DNA of 64,000 bases from Phocoena phocoena (GCF_963924675.1 NW_027077452.1:434001-498000); one strand, 5' to 3'; shown: positions 10,475-24,456, counted from the first letter of the stretch. Translations and numbers: made by a program. The notes: generated by a model not told the origin, from the sequence alone.

Positions 10475-12221
10475 TGCAGATTTCCTTTACAGGCTTGCTT
10501 GGTTGGCCAAAAAGTGCGTATGCGTTTTTTCCTGAATATATTCAGGAAAAAACGCATACGCCCTTTTTGGCCAAGTGCATCATTGTCGACGTTCTGCCTC
10601 TTTTCCTATGCTTTCAGGGCAATTCCAGTCTACCCCCTGCAATCGTTTTCCTGAAATTCTGCCCCGCTTTCAAGTCCCCTTCGCAGGCTTACTTCAATAT
10701 ATTTTTGGAGGATAGCTGTCATTTATAACTCTGCAGGTTTGTGAATTACAGTGCCCCTGAGCTCCTTTCTTCAACTCGCTTTCTTGTGAGCTGGGCACAA
10801 AACCGCAGGATTGCTTCAGGCCCTAATCTGTTTTCAGCAGGGCACGCTGAGCCTTTGTTTAATTCCTCTTCCTGGTTGGCAATGAGCGTTACATTTGCCC
10901 GTTCAGACACCTACAGCTAGTCTCTCATTGGTTCTCCCTATTCCTGTTCATCTTGCACAGAAATTGCAAGCTGTGCCAAACAGGAGGTTAAAGGCAGTGA
11001 CTCTCCAAGCGGGGAGAGTGTTAGTAAAGCATCTGGAATGGTGAACCCGAGGACCAGGATACGAAAACTGAGATGCATTTTAAATCGTTTCCCAATCACA
11101 CGGTGGACCATACTGTGGGGATCCCATGCATGTTTTAGCTGGAGGAAGAATCCCTTGTACCTGAAGAGTTGGGACCCATGGAATAGGTACCATGCAGTAT
11201 GACTTCAAAGGGTCTGCATTTGCTCACCGAAACTCACCAATGCTATCAGCTTGAAGTGTCCAGCCTTATGTCTCAACCAGCTCTGGGTGTAGATGTGGTC
11301 AATCCCGGTTGCATCACATGCCCTGAGTGAATTAGTTAAGAATTGCTCTCTATTTCACTGTCTTTGTGTTTTGTTTTCGAAATTTATTTTGATAATGGGA
11401 TTTATCGGATTTTCACTGCTGTGTTTCGGCTGCTGTACACATGCTTGAATCTCTTACGGAGACATATATATCCATGGGTTTTAAGATTCTTCCTAGTCAG
11501 GTATATTCATAGGCGTTGAATATGTGGTGTTGAGTCCATTTCGTTGAGCAAGGAGTAGGTCTTGTCTATTACATATTTGGCTTATGGAATGTTATCTGTG
11601 CTAATTTCAGTCTCTGGTTTTATGCAGCACCCCAAGGCACCTTTCCCCATAAGCAAGCACTAGTTGGTTTTCTAAATTTGAGACCCTGTTCTGTTTTGTA
11701 ATTCAGTTCATGTGTAGTCAAGTTTACATTCCGTGTATTAGTGATATCTTATGATGTTTCTTTTTCTGTGTGACGTAGTTCACGTAGAATCACCGTACCT
11801 GCATCCACTCACTATGCCGCTACGGGCCTGATGACACAGATTTCATTGCTGAGTGATATTGCATTGCACGTACGTGCCACAACTTCTTTATCCATTTTTT
11901 GCTTTCTGGGATATTTACCTGGTACTGTAGACGAGCTTCTTGGAAACACAGCCGTCCCAAACTTTGGAGTGGCTCTCTGTTTTTGATTTTAATTTCACTA
12001 AGTAATAGGACCATAAGTGCAATTGCCATAGGCTGTGTTGCTTTGTTTGTTACGTGTTTCAGGAAACACCATACACTTCTCCATGGTGGCTGCTGGCAAT
12101 TTACATCCTGCCAATCAGCATAACAAGGCTCCCTGTTCTCCATATCCTGTCCTACATTTCTGGATTTTACACTTTTTTCAGATGGCCCTTTTGCCCGGCG
12201 GGCAGTGAGACTTCATTGTAG
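10475..12221 (+). repeat. Satellite unit 7 (type B)
   Basis: Length 1747 bp. Palindrome at 10503-10574 has one mismatch (AAGTGCG in the left arm). It shares GAATTAGTTAAG (near 11330) and ATTCATAGGCG (near 11506) with unit 36, about 50 kb away. Confidence 0.97.
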
Positions 12222-13968
12222 TGCAGATTTCCTTTACAGGCTTGCTTGGTTGGCCAAAAAGGGCGTATGCGTTTTTTCCTGAATATATTCAGGAAAAAAC
12301 GCATACGCCCTTTTTGGCCAAGTGCATCATTGTCGACGTTCTGCCTCTTTTCCTATGCTTTCAGGGCAATTCCAGTCTACCCCTTGCAATCGTTTTCCTG
12401 AAATTCTGCCCCGCTTTCAAGTCCCCTTCGCAGGCTTACTTCAATATATTTTTGGAGGATGGCTGTCATTTATAACTCTGCAGGTTTGTGAAGTACAGTG
12501 CCCCTGAGCTCCTTTCTTCAACTCGCTTTCTTGTGAGCTGGGCACAAAACCGCATGATTGCTTCAGGCCCTAATCTGTTTCCGGCAGGGCATGCTGAGCC
12601 TTTGGTTAATTCCTCTTCCTGGTGGGAAATGAGCGTTACGTTTGCCCGTGCAGACACCTACAGCTAGTCTCTCATTGGTTCTCCCTATTCCTGTTCATCT
12701 TGCACAAAAATTGCAAGCTGGGCCAAACAGGAGGTTAAAGGCACTGACTCTCCAAGCACGGAGAGTGTTAGTAAAGCATCTGGAATGGTGAACCCGAGGA
12801 CCAGGATACAAAAACTGAGATGCATTTTAAATCGTTTCCCAATCACACGGTGGACCATACTGTGGGGTTCCCATGCATGTTTTAGCTGGAGGAAGAATCC
12901 CTTGAACCTGAAGATTTGGGACCCATGGAATAGGTACCATGCAGTATGACTTCAAAGGGTCTGCATTTGCTCACCGAAACTCACCAATGCTATCAGCCTG
13001 AAGTGTCCAGCCTTATGTGTCATCCAGCTCTGGGTGTAGATGTGGTCAATCACGGTTGCATCACATGCCCTGAGTGAATTATTTAAGAATTGCTCTCTAT
13101 TTCACTGTCTTTGTGTTTTGTTTTCGAAATTTATTTTGATAATGGGATTTATCGGATTTTCACTGCTGCGTTTCGGTCGCTGTACACACGCTTGATTCTC
13201 TTACGGAGACATATATATCCATGGGTTTTAAGATTCTTCCTAGTCAGGTATATTCCTAGGCGTTGAATATGTGGTGTTGAGTCCATTTCGTTGAGCAAGG
13301 AGTAGGTCTTGTCTATTACATATTTGGCTTATGGAATGTTATCTGTGCTAATTTCAGTCTCTGGTTTTATGCAGCACCCCATGGCACCTGTCCCCATAAG
13401 CAAGCACTAGTTGGTTTTCTAAATTTGAGACCCTGTTCTGTTTTGTAATTCAGTTCATGTGTAGTCAAGTTTACATTCCGTGTATTAGTGATATCTTATG
13501 ATGTTTCTTTTTCTGTGTGACGTAGTTCACGTAGAATCACCGTACCTGCATCCATTCGCTATGCCGCTACGGGCCTGATGACACAGATTTCATTGCTGAG
13601 TGATACTGCATTGCACGTACGTGCCACAACTTCTTTATCCATTTTTTGCTTTCTGGGATATTTACCTGGTACTGTAGACGAGCTTCTTGGGAACACAGCC
13701 GTCCCAAACTTTGGGGTGGCTCTCTGTTTTTGATTTTAATTTCCCTAAGGAATAGGACCATAAGTGCAATTGCCATAGGCTGTGTTGCTTTGTTTCTTAC
13801 GTGTTTCAGGAAACACCATACACTTCTCCAGGGTGGCTGCTGGCAATTAACATCCTGCCAATCAGCATAACAAGGCTCCCTGTTCTCCATATCCTGTCCT
13901 ACATTTCTGGATTTTACACTTTTTTCAGATGGCCCTTTTGCCCGGGGGGCAGTGAGACTTCATTGTAG
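12222..13968 (+). repeat. Satellite unit 8 (type B)
   Basis: Length 1747 bp. Perfect palindrome at 12250-12321. Its 5' part is the closest match to the 5' part of unit 4. Its 3' part (CATTCGCTATG near 13553) matches unit 13. Confidence 0.97.
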
Positions 13969-14680
13969 TGCAGATTTCCTTTACAGGCTTGCTTGGTTGG
14001 CCAAAAAGGGCGTATGCGTTTTTTCCTGAATATATTCAGGAAAAAACGCATACGCCCTTTTTGGCCAAGTGCATCATTGTCAACGTTCTGCCTCTTTTCC
14101 TATGCTTTCAGAGCAATTCCAGTCTACCCCCTGCAATCGTTTTCCTGAAATTCTGCCCCGCTCTCAAGTCCCCTTCGTAGGCTTACTTCAATATATTTTT
14201 GGAGGATAGCTGTCATTTATGACTCTGCAGGTTTGTGAATTACAGTGCCCCTGAGCTCCTTTCTTCAACTCGCTTTCTTGTGAGCTGGGCACAAAACCGC
14301 AGGATTGCTTCAGGCCCAAATCTGTTTCCGGCAGGGCACACTGAGCCTTTGGTTAATTCCTCTTCCTGGTAGGAAATGAGCGTTACATTTGCCCGTGCAG
14401 ACACCTACAGCTAGTCTCTCATTGGTTCTCCCTATTCCTATTCATCTTGCACAGAAATTGCAAGCTGTGCCAAACAGGAGGTTAAAGGCACTGACTCTCC
14501 AAGCAGGGAGAGTGTTAGTAAAGCATCTGGAATGGTGAACCCGAGGACCAGGATACGCAAACTGAGATGCATTTTAAATCGTTTCCCAATCACACAGTGG
14601 ACCATACTGTGGGTTTCCCATGCATGTTTTAGCTGGAGGAAGAATCCCTTGAACCAGAAGAGTTGGGACCCATGGAATAG
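13375..14680 (+). repeat. Segment shared with units 13/14 at 5-unit spacing
   Basis: The 3' part of unit 8 and 5' part of unit 9 share rare variants with 22116-23421 at an 8,741-bp offset: CATGGCACCT, CATTCGCTATG, GTCAACGTTC, ATTTATGACTC, GGATACGCAAAC and CCAGAAGAGTTGG. Several other positions differ, so this exchange is older or was later overwritten in part. Confidence 0.65.
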
Positions 14681-15715
14681 GTACCATGCAGTATGACTTC
14701 AAAGGGTCTGCATTTGCTCACCGAAACTCACCAATGCTATCAGCCTGAAGTGTCCAGCCTTATGTCTCAACCAGCTCTGGGTGTAGATGAGGTCAATCCC
14801 GGTTGCATCACATTCCATGAGTGAATTATTTAAGAATTGCTCTCTATTTCACTGTCTTTGTGTTTTGTTTTCGAAATTTATTTTGATAATGGGATTTATC
14901 GGATTTTCACTGCTGCGTTTCGGCCGCTGTACACACGCTTGATTCTCTTACGGAGACATATATATCCATGGGTTTTAAGATTCTTCCTAGTCAGGTATAT
15001 TCCTAGGCGTTGAATATGTGGTGTTGGGTCCATTTCGTTGAACAAGGAGTAGGTCTTGTCTATTACATATTTGGCTTATGGAAAGTTATCTGTGCTAATT
15101 TCAGTCTCTGGTTTTATGCAGCACCCCAAGGCACCTTTCACCATAAGCAAGCACTAGTCGGTTTTCTAAATTTGAGACCCTGTTCTGTTTTGTAATTCAG
15201 TTCATGTGTAGTCAAGTTTACATTCCGTGTATTAGTGATATCTTATGATGTTTCTTTTTCTGTGTGACGTAGTTCACGTAGAAACAACGTACCTGCATCC
15301 ACTCACTATGCCGCTACGGGCCTGATGACACAGATTTCATTGATGAGTGATATTGCATTGTACGTACGTGCCACAACTTCTTTATCCATTGTTTGCTTTC
15401 TGGGATATTTACCTGATACTGTAGACGAGCTTCTTTTGAACACAGCCGTCCCAAATATTGGGGTGGCTGTCTGTTTTTGATTTTAATTTCCGTAAGCTAT
15501 AGGACCATAAGTGGAAGTGCCATAGGCTGTGTTGTTTTGTTTCTTACGTGTTTCAGGAAACACCATACACTTCTCCAGGGTGGCTGTTCACAATTTACAT
15601 CCTGCCAATCAGCATAACAAGGCTCCCTGTTCTCCATATCCTGTCCTACCTTTCTGGATTTTACACTGTTTTCAGATGGCCCTTTTGCCTGGGGGGCAGT
15701 GAGACTTCATTGTAG
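13969..15715 (+). repeat. Satellite unit 9 (type A)
   Basis: Length 1747 bp. Perfect palindrome at 13997-14068. GTCAACGTTC near 14079 and GGATACGCAAAC near 14552 are shared with unit 14. A TAG near 14177 interrupts the frame that is open through this segment in most other copies. Confidence 0.97.
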
Positions 15716-17462
15716 TGCAGATTTCCTTTACAGGCTTGCTTGGTTGGCCAAAAAGGGTGTATGCGTTTTTTCCTGAATATATTCAGGAAAAAACGCATAT
15801 GCCCTTTTTGGCCAAGTGCATCATTGTCGACGTTCTGCCTCTTTTCCTATGCTTTCAGGGCAATTCCCGTCTACCCCCTGCAATCGTTTTCCTGAAATTC
15901 TGCCCCGCTTTCAAGTCCCCTTCGCAGGCTTACTTCAATATATTTTTGGAGGATAGCTGTCATTTATAACTCTGCAGGTTTGTGAATTACAGTGCCCCTG
16001 AGCTCCTTTCTTCAACTCGCTTTCTTGTGAGCTGAGCCCAAAACCGCAGGATTGCTTCAGGCCCTAATCTGTTTCCGGCAGGGCACGCTGAGCCTTTGGT
16101 TAATTCCTCTTCCTGGTGGGAAATGAGCGTTATATTTGCCCGTGCAGACACCTACAGCTAGTCTCTCATTGGTTCTCCCTATTCCTGTTCATCTTGCACA
16201 GAAATTGCAAGCTGTGCCAAAGAGGAGGTTAAAGGCACTGACTCTCCAAGCGGGGAGAGTATTAGTAAAGCATCTGGAATGGTGAACCCGAGGACCAGGA
16301 TACGAAAACTGAGATGCATTTTTAATCGTTTCCCAATCACACGGTGGACGATACTCTGGGTTTCTCATGCATGTTTTAGCCGGAGGAAGAATACTTTGAA
16401 CCTGGAGAGTTGGGACCCATGGAATGGGTACCATGCAGTATGACTTCAAAGGGTCTGCATTTGCTCACCGAAACTCACCAATGCTATCAGCCTGAAGTGT
16501 CCAGCCTTATGTCTCAAGCAGCTCTGGGTGTAGTTGTGGTAAATCCCGGTTGCGTCACATGCCCTGAGTGAATTATTTAAGAATTGCTCTCTATTTCACT
16601 GTCATTGAGTTTTGTTTTTGAAATTTATTTTGATAATGGGATTTATCGGATTTTCACTGCTGCGTTTATGCCGCTATACACACGCTTGATTCTCTTATGG
16701 AGACATATAAATCCATGGGTTTTAAGATTCTTCCTAGTCAGGTATATTCCTAGGCGTTGAATATGTGGTGTTGAGTCCATTTCGTTGAGCAAGGAGTAGG
16801 TCTTGTCTATTACATATTTGGCTTATGGAATGTTATCTGTGCTAATTTCAGTCTCTGGTTTTATGCAGCACCCCAAGGTACCTTTCCCCATAAGCAAGCA
16901 CTAGTTGATTTTCTAAATTTGAGACCCTGTTCTGTTTTGTAATTCAGTTCATGTGTAGTCAAGTTTACATTCCGTGTATTAGTGATATCTTATGATGTTT
17001 CTTTTTCTGTGTGATGTAGTTCACGTAGAATCACCGTACCTGCATCCACTCACTATGCCGCTATGGGCCTGATGACACAAATTTCATTGCTGAGTGATAT
17101 TGCATTGCACGTACGTGCCACAACTTCTTTATCCATTTTTTGCTTTCTGGGATATTTACCTGGTACTGTAGACGAGCTTCTTGGGAACACAGCCGTCCCA
17201 AATATTGGGGCGGCTGTCTGTTTTTGATTTTAATTTCCGTAAGCTATAGGACCATAAGTGGAAGTGCAATAGGCTGTGTTGCTTTGTTTCTTACGTGTTT
17301 CAGGAAACACCATACACTTCTCCAGGGTGGCTGTTCACAATTTACATCCTGCCAATCACCATAACAAGGCTCCCTGTTCTCCATATCCTGTCCTACCTTT
17401 CTGGATTTTACACTTTTTTCAGATGGCCCTTTTGCCCGGGGGGCAGTGAGACTCCATTGTAG
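15716..17462 (+). repeat. Satellite unit 10 (A/B recombinant)
   Basis: Length 1747 bp. Palindrome at 15744-15815 has two uncompensated mismatches (GGGTGTATG left, CATATGCCC right). The two-haplotype segment starts as type B (TTGGGAACAC near 17180) and continues as type A (AAATATTGG near 17199). This suggests a switch inside about 20 bp. Confidence 0.96.
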
Positions 17463-19215
17463 TGCAGATTTCCTTTACAGGCTTGCTTGGTTGGCCAAAA
17501 AGGGCGTATGCGTTTTTTCCTAAATATATTCAGGAAAAAACGCATACGCCCTTTTTGGCCAAGTGCATCATTGTCGACGTTTTGCCTCTTTTCCTATGCT
17601 TTCAGGGCAATTCCAGTCTACCCCCTGCAATCGTTTTCCTGAAATTCTGCCCCGCTTTCAAGTCCCCTTCGCAGGCTTACTTCAATATATTTTTGGAGGA
17701 TAGCTGTCATTTATAACTCTGCAGGTTTGTGAATTACAGTGCCCCTGAGCTCCTTTCTTCAACTCGCTTTCTTGTGAGCTGGGCACAAAACCGCAGGATT
17801 GCTTCAGGCCCTAATCTGTTTCCAGAGGGCACACTGAGCCTTTGTTTAATTCCTCTTCCTGGTGGGAAATGAGCGTTACATTTGCCCGTGCAGACACCTA
17901 CATCTAATCTCTCATTGCTTCTCCTATTCCTGTTCATCTTGCACAGAAATTGCAAGCTGTGCCAAATACGAGGTTAAAGGCACTGACTGTCCAAGCGGGG
18001 AGATGGTTAGTAAAGCATCTGGAATGGTGAACCCGAGGACCGGGATACGAAAACTGAGATGCATTTTTAATCGTTTCCCAATCACATGGTGGACGATACT
18101 CTGGGTTTCTCATGCATGTTTTAGCCGGAGGAAGAATCCTTTGAACCTGGAGAGTTGTGACCCATGGAATGGGTACCATGCAGTATGACTTCAAAGGGTC
18201 TGCATTTGCTCACCGAACCTCACCAATGCTATCAGCCTGAAGTGTCCAGCCTTATGTCTCAAGCAGCTCTGGGTGTAGTTGTGGTAAATCCTGGTTGCAT
18301 CACATGCCCTGAGTGAATTATTTAAGAATTGCTCTCTATTTCACTGTCATTGTGTTTTGTTTTCAAAATTTATTTTGATAATGGGATTTACCGGATTTTC
18401 ACTGCTGCGTTTCGGCCGCTGTACACAAGCTTGATTCTCTTACGGAGACATATATATCCATGGGTTTTAAGATTCTTCCTAGTCAGGTATATTCCTAGGC
18501 GTTGAATATGTGGTGTTGGGGCCATTTCGTTGAGCAAGGAGTAGGTCTTGTCAATTACATATTTGGCTTATGAAAAGTTAACTGTGCTAATTTCAGTCTC
18601 TGGTTTTATGCAGCACCCCAAGGCACCTTTCCCCATATGCAAGCACTAGTTGATTTTCTAAATTTGAGACCCTGTTCTGTTTTGTAATTCAGTTCATGTG
18701 TAGTCAAGTTTAAATTCCGTGTATTAGTGATATCTTATGATGTTTCTTTTTCTGTGTGACGTAGTTCACGTAGAATCACCGTACCTGCATCCACTCACTA
18801 TGCCGCTACGGGCCTGATGACACAGATTTCATTGCTGAGTGATATTGCATTGCACGTACGTGCCACAACTTCTTTATCCATTTTTTGCTTTCTGGGATAT
18901 TTACCTGGTACTGTAGACGAGCTTCTTGGAAACACAGCCGTCCCAAACTTTGGAGTGGCTCTCTGATTTTGATTTTAATTTCCCTAAGGAATAGGACCAT
19001 AAGTGCAATTGCCATAGGCTGTGTTGCTTTATTTCTTACGTGTTTCAGGAAACACCATACACTTCTCCAGGGTGGCTGCCGGCAATTTACATCCTGCCAA
19101 TCAGCATAACAAGGCTCCCTGTTCTCCATATCCTGTCCTACCTTTCTGAATTTTACACTTTTTTCAGATGGCCCTTTTGCCCGGGGGGGGGGGGGGCAGT
19201 GAGACTTCATTGTAG
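17463..19215 (+). repeat. Satellite unit 11 (type B, longest unit)
   Basis: Length 1753 bp, the longest in the window. The extra length comes from a G14 run at 19183-19196 (most units have G6 or G7), offset by two single-base losses near 17823 and 17921. Palindrome at 17491-17562 has one mismatch close to the centre (CCTAAATA). Confidence 0.97.
19183..19196 (+). repeat. Expanded G14 mononucleotide run
   Basis: The terminal run that is usually G6 to G8 is 14 G long here. Elsewhere it is G8 (units 18, 20), G7 (most of units 21-34) or interrupted (CCGGCGGGC, CCGGTGGGGC, CCCATGGGGC). Likely replication slippage, but a sequencing or assembly error in a homopolymer is possible. Confidence 0.85.
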
Positions 19216-20962
19216 TGCAGATTTCCTTTACAGGCTTGCTTGGTTGGCCAAAAAGGGCGTATGCGTTTTTTCCTGAATATATTCAGGAAAAAACGCATAC
19301 GCCCTTTTTGGCCAAGTGCATCATTGTCGACGTTCTGCCTCTTTTCCTATGCTTTCAGGGCAATTCCAGTCTACCCCCTGCAATCGTTTTCCAGAAATTC
19401 TGCCCCCCTTTCAAGTCCCCTTCGCAGGCTTACTTCAATATATTTTTGGAGGATAGCTGTCATTTATAACTCTGCAGGTTTGTGAATTACAGTGCCCCTG
19501 AGCTCCTTTCTTCAACTCGCTTTCTTGTGAGCTGGGCACAAAACCGCAGGATTGCTTCAGGCCCTAATCTGTTTCCGGCAGGGCACACTGAGCCTTTGGT
19601 TAATTCCTCTTCCTGGTGGTAAATGAGCGTTACATTTGCCCGTGCAGACACCTATAGCTAGTCTCTCATTGGTTCTCCCTTTTCCTGTTCATCTTGCACA
19701 GAAATTGCAAGCTGTGCGAAACAGGAGGTTAAAGGCACTGACTCTCCAAGCGGGGAGAGTGTTAGTAAAGCATCTGGAATGGTGAACCCGAGGACCAGGA
19801 TACGAAAACTGAGATGCATTTTAAATCGTTTCCCAATCACACGGTGGACCATACTGTGGGGTTCCCATGCATGTTTTAGCTGGAGGAAGAATCCCTTGAA
19901 CCTGAAGAGTTGGCACCCATGGAATAGGTACCATGCAGTATGACTTCAAAGGGTCTGCATTTGCTCACCGAAACTCACCAATGCTATCAGCCTGAAGTGT
20001 CCAGCCTTATGTCTCAACCAGCTCTGGGTGTAGATGTGGTCAATCCCGGTTGCATCACATGCCCTGAGTGAATTAGTTAAGAATTGCTCTCTATTTCACT
20101 GTCTTTGTGTTTTGTTTTCGAAATTTATTTTGATAATGGGATTTATCGGATTTTCACTGCTGCGTTTCGGCCGCTGTACACATGCTTGATTCTCTTACGG
20201 AGACATATATATCCATGGGTTTTAAGATTCTACCTAGTCAGGTATATTCCTAGGCGTTGAATATGTGGTGTTGAGTCCATTTCGTTGAGCAAGGAGTAGG
20301 TCTTGTCTATTACATATTTGGCTTATGGAATGTTATCTGTGCTAATTTCAGTCTCTGGTTTTATGCAGCACCCCAAGGCACCTTTCCCCATAAGCAAGCA
20401 CTAGTTGGTTTTCTAAATTTGAGACCCTGTTCTGTTTTGTAATTCAGTTCATGTGTAGTCAAGTTTACATTCCGTGTATTAGTGATATCTTATGATGTTT
20501 CTTTTTCTGTGTGACGTAGTTCACGTAGAATCACCGTACCTGAATCCACTCACTATGCCGCTACGGGCCTGATGACACAGATTTCATTGCTGAGTGATAT
20601 TGCATTGCACGTACGTGCCACAACTTCTTTATCCATTTTTTGCTTTCTGGGATATTTACCTGGTACTGTAGACGAGCTTCTTGGAAACACAGCCGTCCCA
20701 AACTTTGGAGTGGCTCACTCTTTTTGATTTTAATTTCCCTAAGGAATAGGACCATAAGTGCAATTGCCATAGGCTGTGTTGCTTTATTTCTTACGTGTTT
20801 CAGGAAACACCATACACTTCTCCAGGGTGGCTGTTGGCAATTTTCATCCTGCCAATCAGCATAACAAGGCTCCCTGTTCTCCATATCCTGTCCTACCTTT
20901 CTGGATTTTACACTTTTTTCAGATGGCCCTCTTGCCTGGGGGGCAGTGAGACTTCATTGTAG
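19216..20962 (+). repeat. Satellite unit 12 (type B)
   Basis: Length 1747 bp. Perfect palindrome at 19244-19315. TCCAGAAATTCTGCCCCCC near 19390 is shared with unit 15. GAATTAGTTAAG and the tail variants (CTGTTGGCAATTT; GGCCCTCTTG) resemble unit 36. Confidence 0.97.
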
Positions 20963-22709
20963 TGCAGATTTCCTTTACAGGCTTGCTTGTTTGGCCAAAA
21001 AGGGCATATGCGTTTTTTCCTGAATATATTCAGGAAAAAACGCATACACACTTTTTGGCCAAGTGCATCATTGTCGACGTTGTGCCTCTTTTCCTATGCT
21101 TTCAGGGCAATTCCAGTCTACCCCCTGCCATCGTTTTCCTGAAATTCTGCCCCGCTTTCAAGTCCCCTACGCAGGCTTACTTCAATATACTTTTGGAAGA
21201 TAGCTGTCATTTATAACTCTGCAGGTTTGTGAATTACAGTGCCCCTGAGCTCCTTTCTTCAACTCGCTTTCTTGTGAGCTGGGCACAAAACCGCAGGATT
21301 GCTTCAGGCCCTAATCTGTTTCCAGCAGGGCACACTGAGCCTTTGTTTAATTCCTCTTCCTGGTGGGCAATGAGCGTTACATTTGCCCGTGCAGACACCT
21401 ATAGCTAGTCTCTCATTGGTTCTCCCTATTCCTGTTCATCTTGCACAGAAATTGCAAGCTGTGCCAAAGAGGAGGTTAAAGGCACTGACTCTCTAAGCGG
21501 GGAGAGTGTTAGTAAAGCATCTGGAATGGTGAACCCGAGGACCAGGATACGAAAACTGAGATGCATTTTAAATCGTTTCCCAATCACACGGTGGACGATA
21601 CTCTGGGTTTCCCATGCATGTTTTAGCTGGAGGAAGAATCCCTTGAACCTGGAGAGTTGGGACCCATGGAATGGGTACCATGCAGTATGACTTCAAAGGG
21701 TCTGCATTTGCTCACCGACACTCACCAATGCTATCAGCCTGAAGTGTCCAGCCTTATGTCTCAACCAGCTCTGGGTGTAGATGTGGTCAACCCCGGTTGC
21801 ATCACATGCCCTGAGTGAATTATTTAAGAATTGCTCTCTATTTCACTGTCTTTGTGTTTTGTTTTCGAAATTTATTTTGATAATGGGATTTATCAGATTT
21901 TCACTGCCGCATTTCGGCCGCTGTACACACGCTTGATTCTCTTATGGAGACATTTATATCCATGGGTTTTAAGATTATTCCTAGTCAGGTATATTCCTAG
22001 GCGTTGAATATGTGGTGTTGAGTCCATGTCGTTTAGCAAGGAGTAGGTCTTGTCTATTACATATTTGGCTTATGGAATGTTATCTGTGCTAATTTCAGTC
22101 TCTGGTTTTATGCAGCACCCCATGGCACCTTTCCCCATAAGTAAGCACTAGTTGGTTTTCTAAATTTGAGACCCTGTTCTGTTTTGTAATTCAGTTCATG
22201 TGTAGTCAAGTTTACATTCCGTGTATTAGTGATATCTTATGATGTTTCTTTTTCTGTGTGACGTAGTTCACGTAGAATCACCGTACCTGCATCCATTCGC
22301 TATGCCGCTACGGGCCTGATGACACAGATTTCATTGCTGAGTGATACTGCATTGCACGTACGTGCCACAACTTCTTTATCCATTTTTTGCTTTCTGGGAT
22401 ATTTACCTGGTACTGTAGACGAGCTTCTTGGGAACACAGCCGTCCCAAACTTTGGGGTGGCTCTCTGTTTTTGATTTTAATTTCCCTAAGGAATAGGACC
22501 ATAAGTGCAATTGCCATAGGCTGTGTTGCTTTGTTTCTTACGTGTTTTAGGAAACACCATACACTTCTCCAGGGTGGCTGCTGGCAATTTACATCCTGCC
22601 AATCAGCATAACAAGGCTCCCTGTTCTCCATATCCTGTCCTACATTTCTGGATTTTACACTTTTTTCAGATGGCCCTTTTGCCCGGGGGGCAGTGAGACT
22701 TCATTGTAG
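20963..22709 (+). repeat. Satellite unit 13 (type B)
   Basis: Length 1747 bp. Palindrome at 20991-21062 has three arm mismatches (GGCATATGCG against CATACACAC). ATATACTTTTGGAAGATAGC near 21185 and CTCTCTAAGCGG near 21490 are shared only with unit 37 among copies I compared. Confidence 0.97.
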
Positions 22710-24456
22710 TGCAGATTTCCTTTACAGGCTTGCTTGGTTGGCCAAAAAGGGCGTATGCGTTTTTTCCTGAATATATTCAGGAAAAAACGCATACGCCCTT
22801 TTTGGCCAAGTGCATCATTGTCAACGTTCTGCCTCTTTTCCTATGCTTTCAGGGCAATTCCAGTCTACCCCCTGCAATCGTTTTCCTGAAATTCTGCCCT
22901 GCTTTCAAGTCCCCTTCGCAGGCTTACTTCAATATATTTTTGGAGGATAGCTGTCATTTATGACTCTGCAGGTTTGTGAATTACAGTGCCCCTGAGCTCC
23001 TTTCTTCAACTTGCTTTCTTGTGAGCTGGGCACAAAACCGCAGGATTGCTTCAGGCCCTAATCTGTTTCCGGCAGGGCACACTGAGCCTTTGGTTAATTC
23101 CTCTTCCTGGTCGGCAATGAGCGTTACATTTGCCCGTGCAGACACCTACAGCTAGTCTCTCATTGGTTCTCCCTATTCCTGTTCATCTTGCACAGAAATT
23201 GCAAGCTGTGCCAAAGAGGAGGTTAAAGGCACTGACTCTCCAAGCGGGGAGAGTGTTAGTAAAGCATCTGGAATGGTGAACCCGAGGACCAGGATACGCA
23301 AACTGAGATGCATTTTATATCGTTTCCCAATCACACGGTGGACCATACTCTGGGTTTCCCATGCATGTTTTAGCTGGAGGAAGAATCCCTTGAACCAGAA
23401 GAGTTGGAACCCATGGAATAGGTACCATGCAGTATGACTTCAAAGGGTCTGCATTTGCTCACCGAAACTCACCAATGATATCATCCTGAAGTGTCCAGCC
23501 TTATGTCTCAACCAGCTCTGGGTGTAGATGTGGTCAATCCCGGTTGCATCACATGCCCTGAGTGAATTATTTAAGAATTGCTCTCTATTTCACTGTCTTT
23601 GTGTTTTGTTTTCGAAATTTATTTTGATAATGGGATTTATCGGATTTTCACTGCTGCGTATCGGCCGCTGTACACACGCTTGATTCTCTTACGGAGACAT
23701 ATATATCCATGGGTTTTAAGATTCTTCCTAGTCAGGTATATTCCTAGGCGTTGAATATGTGGTGTTGGGTCCATTTCGTTGAGCAAGGAGTAGGTCTTTT
23801 CTATTACATATTTGGCTTATGGAAAGTTATCTGTGCTAATTTCAGTCTCTGGTTTTAAGCAGCACCCCAAGGCTCCTTTCCCCATAAGCAAGCACTAGTT
23901 GGTTTTCTAAATTTGAGACCCTGTTCTGTTTTGTAATTCAGTTCATGTGTAGTCAAGTTTACATTCCATGTATTAGTGATATCTTATGATGTTTCTTTTT
24001 CTGTGTGACGTAGTTCACGTAGAATCACCGTAACTGCATCCACTCACTATGCCGCTATGGGCCTGATGACACAGATTTCATTGCTGAGTGATATTGCATT
24101 GCACGTACGTGCCACAACTTCTTTATCCATTTTTTGCTTTCTGGGATATTTACCTGATACTGTAGACGAGCTTCTTGTGAACACAGTCGTCCCAAATATT
24201 GGGGTGGCTGTCTGTTTTTGATTTTAATTTCCGTAAGCTATAGGACCATAAGTGGAAGTGCCATAGGCTGTGTTGCTTTGTTTCTTACGTGTTTCAGGAA
24301 ACACCATACACTTCTCCAGGGTGGCTGCCGGTAATTTACATCCTGCCAATCAGCATAACAAGGCTCCCTGTTCTCCATATCCTGTCCTACATTTCTGGAT
24401 TTTACACTTTTTTCAGATGGCCCTTTTGCCCGGGGGGCAGTGAGACTTCATTGTAG
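22710..24456 (+). repeat. Satellite unit 14 (type A)
   Basis: Length 1747 bp. Perfect palindrome at 22738-22809. Its 5' part matches unit 9 (GTCAACGTTC; GGATACGCAAAC; CCAGAAGAGTTGG). The base just before the invariant 40-bp block is changed here (CCATGTATT near 23966). Confidence 0.97.

Noticed and set aside
18806..19210. 134-codon minus-strand frame and its 100-107-codon relatives
   Set aside because: These are antisense shadows across the unit junction. Length depends on the variable G-run, and no conserved protein features are seen.
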